DNA of 64,000 bases from Cheiracanthium punctorium (Eukaryota > Arthropoda > Arachnida > Araneae > Cheiracanthiidae), in contig JAWZYV010012537.1 of the NCBI GenBank assembly GCA_038373885.1, positions 91,205 through 155,204 of the forward strand. The letters run 5' to 3'. This document shows, piece by piece, positions 1 to 11,680 of this stretch. Made by a program: the position numbers and the translations under genes. Within the stretch, counting starts at the first letter, position 1, and each line of letters opens with the position of its first letter. Below the pieces are notes generated by a model that saw nothing but the letters and a program-made list of their open reading frames with translations, was not told the DNA's origin and did no database searches.

Positions 1-135
1 ATAATAACAAGTAAAAAATTTGGGAATCTGTTACATGGACCGTTATCTGACTTTTCCAGATGACCACGTTTCGTTATCAGATCTCACTAAGACGTGGCAC
101 AATGGGGCGCCAAGCCCACAAAGGAGCTCCCTGCC

Positions 136-237
136 GAACACTTCTTGCAAAGTATGATTCAAGACAACATTAAGGATTTCGTAGGCCTGGTAGAATGGCC
201 GCCTCGATTGCCGGATCTAAATCCTCTTTCTTTCTAA
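136..237 (+). pseudogene. DDE transposase C-terminal relic (mariner/Tc1-like)
   Basis: A 33-codon open stretch ends at a stop at 235-237. It reads as the end of a DDE transposase catalytic core: VEWPPRLPDLNPL matches the W-P-x-x-S-P-D-L-x-P-L signature that precedes the last acidic residue in Tc1/mariner-like enzymes, and the upstream SMIQDNIKDF fits the usual helix before it. The residues before and after are out of frame, so this is a decayed fragment. It lies upstream of the GMC exon, probably within an intron. Motif match only; the exact superfamily is uncertain. Confidence 0.45.
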
Positions 238-1149
238 GGAGTTTTTCGGAAAGCAAGGTCTGCGATGTAGAATGAGTGGGCCGAGTAGATTTGCAGAATA
301 ACATTTTATCCGCGGTCAGATGCATTACGCCTGTAATGTCAGATGCTACCCCTGTAATTTCAAGAGGAATTTCAGTCACGTGTCAGTGTATGTGCTGTAT
401 TCCAAGGAAGACGCTTGGAGCACATGTGATGAGAAAGTAAGAAACAAGATCCTTATCAATTTCAATTGTTTATTTCTATCATACTTTGTTTTTGTTTGAG
501 TTTGTCTGCCAGAAAGTACTACTTACTATGTTATTATTTCAAGTTATACTATTAAAAGGGCATGAGTTTGTGTACTGTGTTTTTAAGTCTTTTACAAAAT
601 ATACGCTTTTTTTTTTGAAAAGCAGTGTTTAGGCAACTATTATACTGCTTTTTGAATTAAACAAAAACACTTTTGTCTTTGTCATACTTACTCTAAAATC
701 TCGTTCTTCTTTTGAGAGGGCGATGTGTTCGCATCTCCATTTGTGTATGATTCCCACACTACGAGTTAAAATTTTTAACTGGAATTTCTCCGTGAATATT
801 GCTCGCACCATTATTAAAATTTTTTGTGTTTGCAATGTTTTGTTTGGAAAAGATTTCCCTAAATATGAATGTAGGGACCTGGGGGCTGTATAGAAATTTA
901 GATTTGTGGACTGTTCAATAATTTTTTTTCTATCTTATCAAAGTGAATTTTTAAATAGTTTGGTTACTTTGAATCTTTCATCTATTTTTTTAAAATGTGT
1001 GTCTAAATTTTTTTTCAGCAAAATATTTGACGGATGTTATAGCAATATTTAGTACTATTAATATAGTTCCTTCATTAATATAGTATTTTTTAATTTGCGT
1101 ACATTCATTTGTTTTTGCAATATATTATATTAATATTTTTTAACTGCAG
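238..1149 (+). other. presumed intron sequence upstream of the GMC terminal exon
   Basis: This stretch is A+T-rich and has no sustained open frame. It ends in a T-rich tract and TTTTTTAACTGCAG, a good splice acceptor with AG at 1148-1149. I read it as the 3' part of the last intron of the GMC oxidoreductase gene, whose earlier exons lie to the left of the window. Confidence 0.5.
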
Positions 1150-3136
1150 ATTGAAACAAGTCAAGAGAATCAGAGTCATCGATTCATCAGTAATGCCAAC
1201 TATAACATCTGGAGATACAACAATTCCAACAATTATGATTGCAGAAAGGGCATCGGATATTTTAAAATCTACTATTGACTGCGACGACTTGATGGTTGAG
1301 TCCGATGTTCAAGCAAGCGTGCCTATGATATCGATTTCTGCTGACGTTCTTGAAAGATTGCCGAAATTTCTAAAGCCGCAAGTTCAGCGTCGAAACGACA
1401 ATAATGCTGTACTGGATCAACTAAAAGAGGTTTTCGGGTTGTACAACCGAGATAAAGAAGCTTACCACAAAAGTGTTGCAGATAATCTTCAATCACGCAT
1501 TAGGGATCTAAGTTACGCTCTCCAAGATTCACCACCACCGCCGCCCAGAAGACATAGTGTTGCTTCCCCTACGAATTCTTTATCTGATCTCGTACAATGT
1601 CTTGAGGAAATAAAACAACAGCTACAACACCAAGGAAGACAGCCTCAGCATAACGCTTACCAAACAAAAAGTGGAGGCTCGGATGTATTGGTGAATCAAA
1701 TTCTTTCCGCTTTGAATTCGGCCGTACCTAATGCCTATCCAACCCATATTAGAAGTGCTTCTTCCCATAATGAAATGTCGCCTGTTGTTATAAGTCAAAT
1801 TATATCCCTTGTCGAGCTCCTTAAAGAAGATCGCGATGTGTCTGAAACAACATCCAGTAGTTCAGTTGCTGCAACTAACCAGCCGGGGGCTCTTGATGCG
1901 ATTAATCAACTTTTATCTGTTCTAAACAATCCAGTCAGAAATGAAATGCAATCTCAGGCAATGAATTTGGGTTCTGGAATGAGCAACAATAATCAGAATC
2001 CCTTGTTGAATCAAGCACTTTCGACTTTTCAAAATCCTCCCCAAGCTGTGCAGACTACAACACAAAATCCGATTACAACCACTCCTAATACAACTCAAAA
2101 TAACATTCAAGAACAACTTGACAACATCTTAGCGTCAATCAATGAAATAAGACAGGGATCTACGGTTGCTCAAAATGAAACTATTCCAGCTAATAATACT
2201 ACAGACAGGGCGCAAGAAATGATGAGTCAGATATTATCAGCAATTACCGAAATGCGGAATTCGTCCCAACCGAACTCTAACCAAACAAGCAACAGCAACA
2301 CACCGCCCAGCAATAACAATTCCGAAGAGGGCGCTTTAAATCAAATTCTGAGAACTCTGAATGAGATCAGACAAAATAATGAAACATCGAGACAGAGTCA
2401 TGTGGACACCACAACGCCGAATCCCCCCAGTAACAATTCCAATGATCTTCTACTCTCGCAATTAGTTTCGTCTATCAACGAGATGAAAGAAGAAATTCGA
2501 GCTGTAAGAAATTTGAATCTTCAGAATGTTAACGATCCTATTCAGAGGCAAGGAGCGACGACTTTGCAGGACCTACTAAATAGCCAACAGCTTCCTGTAC
2601 AAGGTATTAATAACCCTCAAGTTACTGGTCAAACAACAAGTGCAGGCCCTCTAATTGAAACTATCGTTCTGCAGCAACCACCAAACAGTCCTCAGCAAAT
2701 GAATGGCATGTTGCCTCCAGTAATACAGCCAGGTATGATGCCAGTAGCACCACCTCCGGTGAATCCTGTTGCGAATCTCATGCAGGGACAAAGGACGTTC
2801 CAACTAATCGCATCATTGCTCGGTAGAAATACCGGAATGAATCAGTCGCCGCCCCCACCTCATCCGTACATGGGCCCGCCCCCAGGAAGCGTGCCACATC
2901 GAATGCCATATCCACCGCCATTTGTTCCACCAGGAATGCCTCCAAACCCTTGCCATAGGACGGTTGTGATGAATAACATCCATCTTTGTAATGGAAGCAA
3001 TAATCCTCACAGACCACTCACGCCAAGAGAGGTTGAGCTTTGCCAGTCACTGCACTCTGGAACGCAATGCCAAAACCAGAGCAGTTGCAGAGCTGTTCCT
3101 CCATATTTGTATAACTATTACTGCAACGGAAAGTGA
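1150..3136 (+). CDS. GMC oxidoreductase (glucose dehydrogenase-like), terminal exon with a long repetitive C-terminal tail
   Basis: This is the last exon of a gene whose N-terminal FAD-binding part lies outside the window. The frame is open from before the acceptor (AG 1148-1149) to TGA at 3134-3136. The first ~35 codons (VKRIRVIDSSVMPTI, then PTIMIAERASDIL) match the end of the GMC_oxred_C domain, normally the C-terminus of these FAD-dependent alcohol/sugar dehydrogenases. The frame then continues for ~600 residues. These hold about ten copies of a ~36-residue unit (an NQILSALNEIRQ-like helix plus an N/Q/S/T/P linker), with helix starts near nucleotides 1579, 1685, 1788, 1900, 2003, 2117, 2219, 2333, 2449 and 2560. 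A proline-rich stretch (about 2690-2950) and a terminal ~60 residues with six cysteines follow. Several N-x-S/T sites suggest secretion, which is inference. The usual Asn pair (S-G-N-T-N-A-P in relatives) reads S-G-D-T-T-I-P, so activity is uncertain. An internal ATG at 1193 could mimic a start, but homology begins before it. Confidence 0.8.
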
Positions 3137-3285
3137 TTTAAACATCGTCAATTCTCCATAGAGCGAGCCATCAAGGAGCGTAGTTACTGCTTCGCTATAC
3201 TCTACTATATTTGCTGCTTGGATGTAAGTTAAAATATAATTAATAAGAGCCTGCAGTAATATCCAGAAAAGTTCCTAAAATATTA

Positions 3286-3291
3286 AATAAA
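3286..3291 (+). promoter_or_regulatory. polyadenylation signal AATAAA
   Basis: A canonical AATAAA lies 150 bases after the stop codon of the GMC exon, in an A+T-rich 3' untranslated context. It is the first such hexamer I see after the stop. Cleavage was not verified. Confidence 0.5.
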
Positions 3292-3368
3292 ATATCTGTT
3301 GCAGACGTATTGATGAGATCTATTATTATCAATTTTTTCTTTGAGGTTTCCATAAAAATTAACATTAT

Positions 3369-3404
3369 GGGTCTTGTCCATTATTTCAATAATGGACAAG
3401 ACCC
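3369..3404. repeat. perfect 16-bp inverted repeat with a 4-nt loop
   Basis: GGGTCTTGTCCATTAT is followed by TTCA and then its exact reverse complement. It sits just after the 3' end of the GMC gene. It could fold in RNA or extrude as a cruciform. It may be a tiny foldback relic or part of a long 3' UTR. Confidence 0.8.
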
Positions 3405-6129
3405 CCATTACTGTTATCATAACAATTCTGGCTTATTATTGTTGTTGTACTGCTTTTTAAAATACAATTACTTCAGAAAATGGATAAAAATGTGAAAAAT
3501 GAAAAAAAAAATCGTTTTTAGCTCTATTAAAAAGATTCGTATATCTTAGAAAGGAAATAAGATCCGTGCATATAAAGGAGTGAGAACAAGTATGATTTTT
3601 CTCAATTCATCACTAAAGCTCTTCGATGATAGCGTAGTTTTCAGTCTTTATTAATTTATACTTTTGTTTTATGCATATATAATATTCATTCATATTATTC
3701 TACTCACCATCATGTTTGCTGAAACAGTTCATCTCTCTTTGTGAGTTACATCGCTCTTTCTTCTTCTGAGTTATGTATTTGAAGCATCGCCGTGCCATAC
3801 CTGCTATACGCTCTTGAAAGTTCGTTCTTTTAACATTATCTACCACAAATAATTTTCAAATTTGAAAGCAATGAACTGTCGAAAGTTTTTAGTTTCACAA
3901 GTACTGAAAAATTTAGAAAACTTACTTACAAATACAAATACGTAGTTTTGGAAGTGGAGTGAATATGAAACTGGGTGATAGATGTATTATGTTGTACTGT
4001 GTTCTTTTACTAGCTGAAATTTTGAGGCATGATTAGCTTTGATTAGGAAAAAAACAGCACTAATCAACCGGTGTTTCATTTTGGGTAACGAATTTAAATT
4101 TTCAGTTTATTTTTTAACTTAATAACCATAAGTGTTTCACATGTGTAATAAGCAATCATTGAGGATGATAACGTATTGTGGTAAAGTTTTGCGGATCTTC
4201 AATCTCAGATTTGATGCCATGGGATTTTTTTCTCAGGGATTTTGTGATGTCTAAGGTCTATACACGCAAACCGTAAGCGATTTTTGAACTGTAAACAGAT
4301 ATCTCAAGCATTATTTCCGAAGTGCAGTCATCTGACTGGGAAGTCTCCAAAAGTTGGACAAAAAGTATCAGAGTATGCCTGAGCAATCATTTGTCCAAGT
4401 TCCTACTCTACAAGGAATCTCGACACATCTACTTTATAAATCAATAAAAATTTCTTATTTCTAGAATAATATAGTGTATTATTTTAAAAATCAAACCAGC
4501 AATCTGTTAGTGGCCGAAAACTATTATTTATGCATAATGCATAATTGCATATATTAGAATGTTCATTCACACTATTCTACTGACCATAATGTTTCCTAAA
4601 ACAGTTTATCGCTCTTTGTGAGTTACATCTTATTTAGTTTCTTATTTACAACTAGATAAATGCCCTAATTGTGTTTTTATTGAACGAAATGAAAAACCAA
4701 GCATTTTTTATAGACATTTATTTTTGTAAACAGCAATTCCACAACATACAATATGATCACCTCTTTGTACATAACACACTATTATGCTTATTTTCAGAAT
4801 TCAACATGTTAGTTAGTGAGCATGAAAAAACTGTTAAAGAGAATAAATATTCCTTAAAATAATGTTTATTACCAGTAAGATTCTACATGTACTACATAGT
4901 ATGAGAAAGCATCTGCTACTCATTTCGGAAAGTACCTGTAGAAGCAGGAGTTCCGACTCTGTAAGCAAGGTAAGCATCGCATCGGGGTGCCATTTCGAAC
5001 TCAAAAGCTGAGAAAAACTTCATCTGGAGCATAAAAGGGGCGCCACGTACCCTAGGGCCGCTCTTGTGTAGAAGGAAACTTTCATAGAAACCAAGGCATC
5101 ATCGAATGCGTTTGAAATTTACATTGTATGTTTCCTATCATTTGATATTTACTCATTTGATCTCTTGAGTCGCAGTTATTCCAAATGTATCATTTCATTT
5201 TCTCCAATGAAAACTGAGCTTTTCAGTATTAGGGGAACGTTTTAGTATTTAAATTTTAAAAATGATATATGGTCCCTTAAACTTTTAAAAGTATTAACTG
5301 ATATTTTCAAACTCGAATTTCGGGAGCTTTTTTACCACATTGATGCAAATAAAAATACAATAAATGAAGGGCTCAAGTCAAAAAAATCTCGAGCCGTAGA
5401 ATGGAAATTTCACAATAAACAATTTTAATGTTTTAGAAAAGTCTAAAATTCTAAATATTATTCGATCTATTTGAAATTATACTAGGAAATTCGGCGATCT
5501 ATTATTTATCTGTGGAATAAATTCCACTAACTTGAAATAAAATTAAGATAGAGAAAAGGTGGGCAAAAATTTAAAAGAACTTGATTTTATGAAGTTTACA
5601 TCTTACATATCAGAAACAGTAGCTAATAATGAAGTCGTTAAAACACTGAAAGCATATTTTTTTTTTTTTTGAAACTATAGCTTATATGACTATCACTCCA
5701 TCTAGAATCACCACTTGATAGTTTGAAGTCAGGATTTGCGTCACTATAATATAATTCTTCAGTGTAATGTCAGCGCTCAGAGGAACTTTCATCTTTAAAA
5801 ACAATTCGTTTTGAAGATTATTGTCTCGCCGCCATTTTTCTGTGGCTTATAAAGATTTGCTGACACGTTGAAAGAACAAGTGCAAAAGCATAAACTAGTT
5901 TCATGCATTGTAACATTATCTATGTAACGTTTTGGCGGTAATGTGGTTTCATGGTATTGTTTATAATTATGCAATAATCTCATTAAAAAAATGCGCCTTG
6001 ACATTCTGTTGACCCGAGCATTCCATATGTACGTTTGATAGTTTGATAAGTATGATTTACTTATTCACAGGAAAGATAAACTGAAAGGTAAACAGAAAAA
6101 CAAAAGCGAACTGCAAGCAGAAATATATA
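3405..6129. other. intergenic A+T-rich DNA with a diverged duplication
   Basis: No convincing gene is seen. Two diverged copies of a ~90-bp segment occur near 3675-3770 and 4550-4640, sharing ATTCTACT(C/G)ACCAT and CTTTGTGAGTTACATC. Around 4920-5080 there is a partial reverse-orientation relative of the hAT MITE at 7124-7287 (GGCGCCACGTACCCTAGGGC). Confidence 0.5.
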
Positions 6130-6130
6130 T

Positions 6131-6163
<33 letters not shown>

Positions 6164-6192
6164 GAGACAGGTATAGATAGATAGATAGACAG
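6130..6192. repeat. GATA/ATAG microsatellite
   Basis: A run of ATAG tetranucleotides with small interruptions (AGAGAGACAGGT). A T-rich stretch and then a (TG)n tract at about 6484-6507 follow. This is simple-sequence DNA with no coding content. Confidence 0.9.
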
Positions 6193-7123
6193 TGTTTTTT
6201 GTGTTTTAGTTGTTGTTGTTTTGTTTTCCATTGTTTTTCGTATGTTATTATTTTGGGGGATTTTGTTTTTATCTACCCTCTTTTATCCCCTTCTTTTTTC
6301 CTCCTTGGTTTCTTGCTTTTTCTTTTTTTTCCGATTGGCAACTTGTTGTTCGCTTTTCTCTCGGCTTTTGTTTTCCGTAACTTTTCAATCCCCACAATTC
6401 TCGCACCGGTGTGTGGACTGCTGAAAAAGGCTGAATTTTTTTTCGGCCGAAACGATTGTCCAGATCTATAAGTAGATTTTCATGTGTGTGTGTGTGTGTG
6501 TGTGTGTTATTGTACAAACATCTATTTATCGCATCTTTAAACACTAGTTTCTTCTAGAGTGTTTTTTGTTGTCCTATCTCAATTTCAAATGAAGTAAGTT
6601 TGATTGAAGCGCATCCAAAATTTGTACAATTCAATAGACGCATGGAGAAGTCATGTAATATCCAAGTCAGATTTTTTAAATTACACTTTCAAAATATTTC
6701 TTTCGTCGTCCGCTGGCACTCTAAGAACAGAGTATTGTCTTTCTCATTACTTGTCAATGGAGGAGCGGATTACATGCATCATGCATTACTGATCCCACAG
6801 AAAAGAAGGAAGTCTAATATGGAACAAATAATATGTAACTGGTTTACTTTCTCTTTTTATTTTCGCAGATGGAAATAAGAAATGAATATTAATCTGTTAA
6901 TCTTTAAATCCTCTTTCTGCAGAAAAGTATGCTATAGAGATAAAAGTATAGAAGGTTCCTGTTAATAAGGTAATTTTTATGTCATACTTCCTCTTTCTGT
7001 ATTAAGAATAGGGTATACAATAATAAATTGTGAGATAATGGTAAAGTGCGTCTTGTGAGAAGTCTCTTTTCTTGTTTATATTCAGAAGAACGACTCTTCC
7101 ACTTAGCGAATGAAGAACATGCT

Positions 7124-7287
7124 CAAGGCCGGCCCTAGGGTACGTGGCGCCTTCCTGCAAACTTAAAAAAAGGCGCCCCCTTTTATGCTCCAGAACTTTT
7201 TTTTTTTTTTAGTTCGAAATTGCGTCCCTTCGAAAATGGAGCCGCTCGAAAGCATGCTTACCTCGTTTACCGTGTCGGCCGCTCTTG
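7124..7287. mobile_element. hAT-type MITE with 8-bp target duplication AACATGCT
   Basis: The element begins CAAGGCCGGCCCTAGGG and ends GGCCGCTCTTG. It is flanked by exact copies of AACATGCT at 7116-7123 and 7288-7295. The 164-bp length, 8-bp duplication and lack of a reading frame identify a non-autonomous hAT element. Confidence 0.85.
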
Positions 7288-7295
7288 AACATGCT

Positions 7296-8044
7296 TACAA
7301 CCAGATTTCGTGAAATGGTAATCGATCATAATCGATTACACTTTTTTGTGTAATCGTAATCTAGTCATAATCTAGAAATTCAGTTTTTCAAATAATCTAA
7401 TGTGTAATCGTGATCTGAAAACTTAAATCCCCATTACCCGTGTAATCTTAATCTATAAAATTAAATTTCTAGATTATGATTAAATAATCGTAGTGTAGTC
7501 ATAATCTAAGTATCTCGTAATCGTAATCACTTGAGACAGTTACAGAATTGCATTCACTCGGTTTTAGTTTTTACGTCAAATGAAGATAACAAAAAAAGCT
7601 GATTAAACTGTGTACGTAACATTCGAATACTTAGTTTAAGAAAAATTAATTGTTAGTACTTTAAGTGTTAAACATAGGGAAAATATGCATCGGAAGTTTC
7701 TTCCTCCATTGTTGATCCTGAATTAGTCGCCAGGGGAAGACGGTATGTTCCCTCTACCCCCTTCCCCTTTGATTTAAAGGAGGAAACTGATTTTGTGTTA
7801 AGAAAATTAAATTGTTTTGGTGTTTCGTGAAAACTTTAAGATAAAAGAATATTCGACTTATAGTGAATTCACTGCACTCATATTCTTGATCAAGAAGAAA
7901 TGCCAACCCATTTTACCCCCACCATACCCTATGCGCTTTGTATGGTAAAATGATATACAGGCGCACTGCATAACTCTTTTATAATGAGCTCCAATAACGC
8001 CCCTTGATAAAAATATGCCTTGTTGTTTCCGATTATATTCTTTA
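7296..8044. other. non-coding, includes a partial TGTAATCGATTACA-type repeat
   Basis: No gene is seen. At about 7300-7530 repeated TAATCGTAATC/TAGATTATGATTA words resemble the hAT MITE at 26602-26874 (both start near CCAGA(C/T)TTCGTG). The second end and a target duplication were not found here. Confidence 0.4.
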
Positions 8045-8269
8045 CTAGCTGCTACCCGCGACTTCGTCCGCGACGGCTTTAGAATTAGGTCCCGACAGAA
8101 ATGTAGCATGTGTGAATAACAAATATTGTTGCGACAAAAGGAACTGCATTTAAATATTATTTGCTTTTTACTTGTTTAAAATGAAGTATAATGCATGTTA
8201 GTATACTTCATTTAAAATAAGAGAATATGCACAGAGTTACTAAATTTTGATTTTTTTCAGGCATTTGGC

Positions 8270-9010
8270 GAATAGAGACAGTTATGACAGTATTTGCGAA
8301 CTGTTTTGTAAAAGAAATATTTATGCTACATGCATGAATTTTAGTCTATGTTAATCAGGAATAGAGCAGCTTTCTATTAGTGAAAAAGTTTGAGAATCGG
8401 TTCTGTAGTTACAGAGATACGCAGAGAGCGTAATGTTTTAGAATTATTTTGAGTGTTCCTGTAAAGGAACTATTTATGCTACATGCATGAATTTTAGCCT
8501 ATAATACTCAAGAATAGTGTAGCTTACTATCAGTAAAAAAAAGTTTAGGAATCGGTTCAGTACTTACAGAGATGCACATAGAGCGTAATGTAATTCTTAT
8601 GAGTATCCCTGTAAAAGAACTATTTGTGATACATGCATAAAAGGTAGCCTATAATACTCAGGGTCCCACCAGTGTCTAAGAAGTTCTGCTCTCAAAACTG
8701 CAAGGGGGGAGGTGCCAGATTCAAACCCTGGTCGCGCCTGTTGACCTAGCCGCTCCCAGTTTTCCGAGGTTTTCTAAAAAACCTCGCATAAATACGGGCT
8801 AGGATCCCTTAGAAAATCATCCACAGAGGAATTCCCCATATAGGCCTAGAACCCTATAGGCCTAGAACCATATAGGCCTAGGACTTTCAATCAGTGAAAA
8901 AGTTTTAAAATCGGTTTAGTAGCTACAAAATTTCCATAGAGCGCAATGCATTAGAATTATTTTGAGTGTCTTTGTAAAAGACTTATTTATGCTATATGCT
9001 TGAAAGGTTG
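8270..9010 (-). repeat. ~160-bp tandem repeats within the Helitron
   Basis: Four diverged units share GAATCGGTTC(A/T)GTA, CATAGAGCGTAATG, TTTTGAGTGTTCCTGTAAA and GCTACATGCATGAA. The third and fourth units are separated by a SINE insertion. Confidence 0.75.
8650..8850 (+). mobile_element. tRNA-derived SINE copy
   Basis: A box B-like element (AGATTCAAACCCTGG) is followed by a body that includes CGGGCTAGGATCCCTTAGAAAATCATCCACAGAGG. The body module (TTAGGA-CCCTTAGAAAGA-CCACAGAGGGCA) is shared with copies near 18.8, 19.0, 47.3 and 63.4 kb. The copy is inserted in the Helitron tandem array. Exact ends are approximate. Confidence 0.55.
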
Positions 9011-9172
9011 CCTGTATGTTAATCCAGGGCATAAGCTATCTTCATTACAAATTTTTCCAACCATTTTTGTGTGATTCAGTCAAAAGAATCCAAACACATA
9101 AACGTACATATTTGAATTATTGGTAAGATTTGGAAATTTATGAACTTTAAGAAACACATCTGGATTTTTCTT

Positions 9173-9344
9173 GGTACTTACGTATTATCCCAGCGGTCAT
9201 TCCCGCCAAACTGTTTTATCGTCAAATGGGTTGCCAAACTGTTGCCAATCGTATTCAAAACCATTAATAATTTCATGTGCCCGACATTTATTTCGGCAAA
9301 AAATCGCTTGTCTTGGCGGACCGCCGGGATAATACGTAAGTACC
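9173..9344. mobile_element. MITE, copy 1 of a family with a second copy at 13456-13620
   Basis: 172 bp with ~25-bp terminal inverted repeats (GGTACTTACGTATTATCCC at the left and its reverse complement at the right). The copy at 13456-13620 is about 93-95% identical by eye over the shared length. There is no reading frame. The element is nested in the Helitron 8045-9981. Confidence 0.8.
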
Positions 9345-10589
9345 CCTTTCTTTACATATGCTTTTTAATCTGGCGTAAAATCAACATAATTTCCATGTTT
9401 TTCAAATACATGTGATTTTGCAAATATAATTTCTGCTTTATTTCAAAAGCATAAATAATTTGTGCGGGTGATAAAACGGCTTTTAATTAATAGTTTGAAA
9501 AGTAGTTAAAATTTCAAAATTTTGAGCCTGAGGTGCACTTTACCGAAGTTATGGGCTCAATCATGCTCAAATTTTCAAAGCTCTGCTTTCTGTAGATTTG
9601 TCTGGAGAACATTCATTTTTATTATTACAGATAGATAGATTTGGCATAAAACTGGCTTAATTTCCGTGGTATTTAATGTTTTTCAGATGCACGCGCGCTT
9701 ATTTATTGAAGTAATAGCATTCTTGTTAGCTCAAAACATGAATCATTTGATACGGGCGAAACTCGCCAACCATGGCAATGTAAAAACGGTTTTTAATTAA
9801 TAATTTAAAAAGTAATTAAAAATCTAAAATTCTAATTAGCCTATAACCAACTCCAGGGTCCCCTCTATATCTAAACCAAAATGCATCCTAATCGATTCAG
9901 CGGTTTAGTCGTGAAAGCGTCATAAACAAACAAACAATCAAACAAACAAACTCACTTTTGCATTTATAATATTAGTTAGGATGACACTGTAACAGATTTT
10001 TTAGCTATTTCGATGTAACCACCCTTTTATTGGTTTCTGTCGTGAACGTTCGTAATGAGCACACTCCTCTAAAATGAACTTTTAAAAGATATTTTAATAA
10101 ACACCATTGAATATAAAAATAAAAGTATCTGGATCAAAACTTTCAGCTAAAATGCTTTCTACGTTATGTCATCGACGACGATAATCTGCAACCCTTCCTT
10201 TCAAGTATGAGCTCATGGCAAGCGCACTACTTGCCGCCGCACCTTAGATAGGCCACTGGTCTAACAACGAGTTTACACAAATGAAACGGTGGAGGAAGAT
10301 TTCCATATCTTATCCCCTAAACTTTGACCATATAATTACTCCTTTACTTGCCAGAAATTATACGACTTTCAAACGGCTTTTAAAAGCAGTTTTAAGTGCG
10401 GATAAATACCGAATGCATTTTAACGAGGTTACTAAACACTTTTCCCAAGATAAATCTAATATGAGACAATTCTGAATGATGAGACATTCATTTTGCAATA
10501 TCTTTCACAAATGAGGAGCGAATCATTTACCACATATTAAAGAATTTGTTAAACGTAGTACCCTTTACATATATCGATAAAAGCATCTG

Positions 10590-11225
10590 TTTGTAAAAAA
10601 TGCAACACCTAAAAGGAATCCTCAGAATCAAATGAAATTTAATTCACAAACATCTTGTGTTAGTACAAATAAAAGATCAAATTTTCGAAGCAAAAAAAGA
10701 ATATTAAGTGCCCGAAATTAGTATTTGGTGTGGCCACTATGCACTGCAATGAGTACTGCTATAATACGTAGCATAGAGGCAAACAGATTTTGAATGTATG
10801 CTTGGGGAAGAGCATTCCATATTTCTTGTAGGCGTACCCAAAGTTTATATTAATATCTGGTTCATCTGTTGAAGCTGTACGACTAGGATCACAAGCAAGA
10901 CGCCGTCCAATGAAATACCACACTTCTTCAACAGGTGACATATCCGGCGTATAAGCGGGCCACGAAAGAAGCTGCATGTTTTCGGCTTAAAAGGAGTCTT
11001 GTGCATTCCATGCCACATGTGGATGGCCATTATCCTGCTGAAATATAGCTCCAGGAATGCCTTGAAGGAAAGGAACGACTTAGGGCTCCAAATCTTCTCT
11101 GATGTACCTGTAGCTGTTCAGATTACCCACAATTCGTACCAGCTGAGATCGTCCATGATACGCAATCGCACCCCACACCATAACTCCGGGTGTTTGTCCA
11201 GTGGCGTAGCGTAGGTTTCTGCCTC
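10590..11225 (-). pseudogene. Tc1-like transposase relic
   Basis: In scattered minus-strand frames, pieces of a Tc1-type DDE transposase appear in the right order. GQTPGVMVWGAIAYHGRS lies near 11150-11200, AIFQQDNGHPHVAWNAQDS (second catalytic Asp) near 10985-11050, and LSWPAYTPDMSPVEEVWYFI (terminal Glu region) near 10910-10970. Frameshifts separate the pieces, and the N-terminal DNA-binding part is absent. Homology stops near 11200, where CAGTGGCGTAGC resembles a hAT terminus, so a later insertion may have cut it. The start near 10590 (AAAATGCAACACC) may be the element's terminus. Not functional. Confidence 0.75.
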
Positions 11226-11539
11226 TCGTGGAAGATGCCAAATATGCCGCCTCCTCCCCCGCACACACGCACACACAAATATAATGTTTTAAAGATAAAC
11301 TTTTATAGAGCAAGAAAAATACTTAGCTGCAGGCAGATTTTTTTTTTCTTGAAAGTTTAAAATTCTTATTAACTAAAAACCGTAATTCACTTGCGAAAAA
11401 ACATTTTGAATTCTAATAAATTATTCTATAAAAACAGTAATATTATTCCTTTAAGAAAATGTATTAATCGTAAATAATTATAAATATTATTCAAAACTGA
11501 TGTGTATTGCAATGATTTGTTTGATTTTATTAATTTTAA

Positions 11540-11680
11540 TCCTACTAATATTATAAATGTCAATGTTTGTATGTATGTTTGTTGCTCTTAAACGCTGAAA
11601 CGGTTTAGAGGATTTGGATGAAATTTGGAATAAAGACAGTTAAAGTCCTGGATTAACAAATGGGCTGCTTTTTATCGCGC
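11540..11680 (+). mobile_element. Helitron 5' end fragment
   Basis: TCCTACTAATATTATAAATG occurs here after an A, the same 5' terminus type as the element at 8045-9981, followed by the typical GGTTTAGAGGATTTGGATGAAATTTGG. I could not place its matching 3' hairpin/CTAG end, so the extent is unknown. Confidence 0.55.

Larger units (their letters stand above)
8045..9981 (-). mobile_element. non-autonomous Helitron (minus strand)
   Basis: On the minus strand the element starts TCCTAACTAATATTATAAATGC at 9981 and ends in a GC-rich hairpin followed by GCAGCTAG at 8045. The flanking bases are A and T, the standard Helitron insertion between A and T without target duplication. There is no Rep/helicase reading frame. 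Inside are ~160-bp tandem units (8270-9010), a SINE (about 8650-8850) and a MITE (9173-9344), so it is a nest of elements. The termini match the widespread arthropod 5' TCCTACTAATATTATAAATG type. Confidence 0.8.

Noticed and set aside
6199..6544. Three overlapping frames on both strands in the T-rich 6.2-6.5 kb region
   Set aside because: Low-complexity T-rich DNA; no conserved motif and frames open on both strands.
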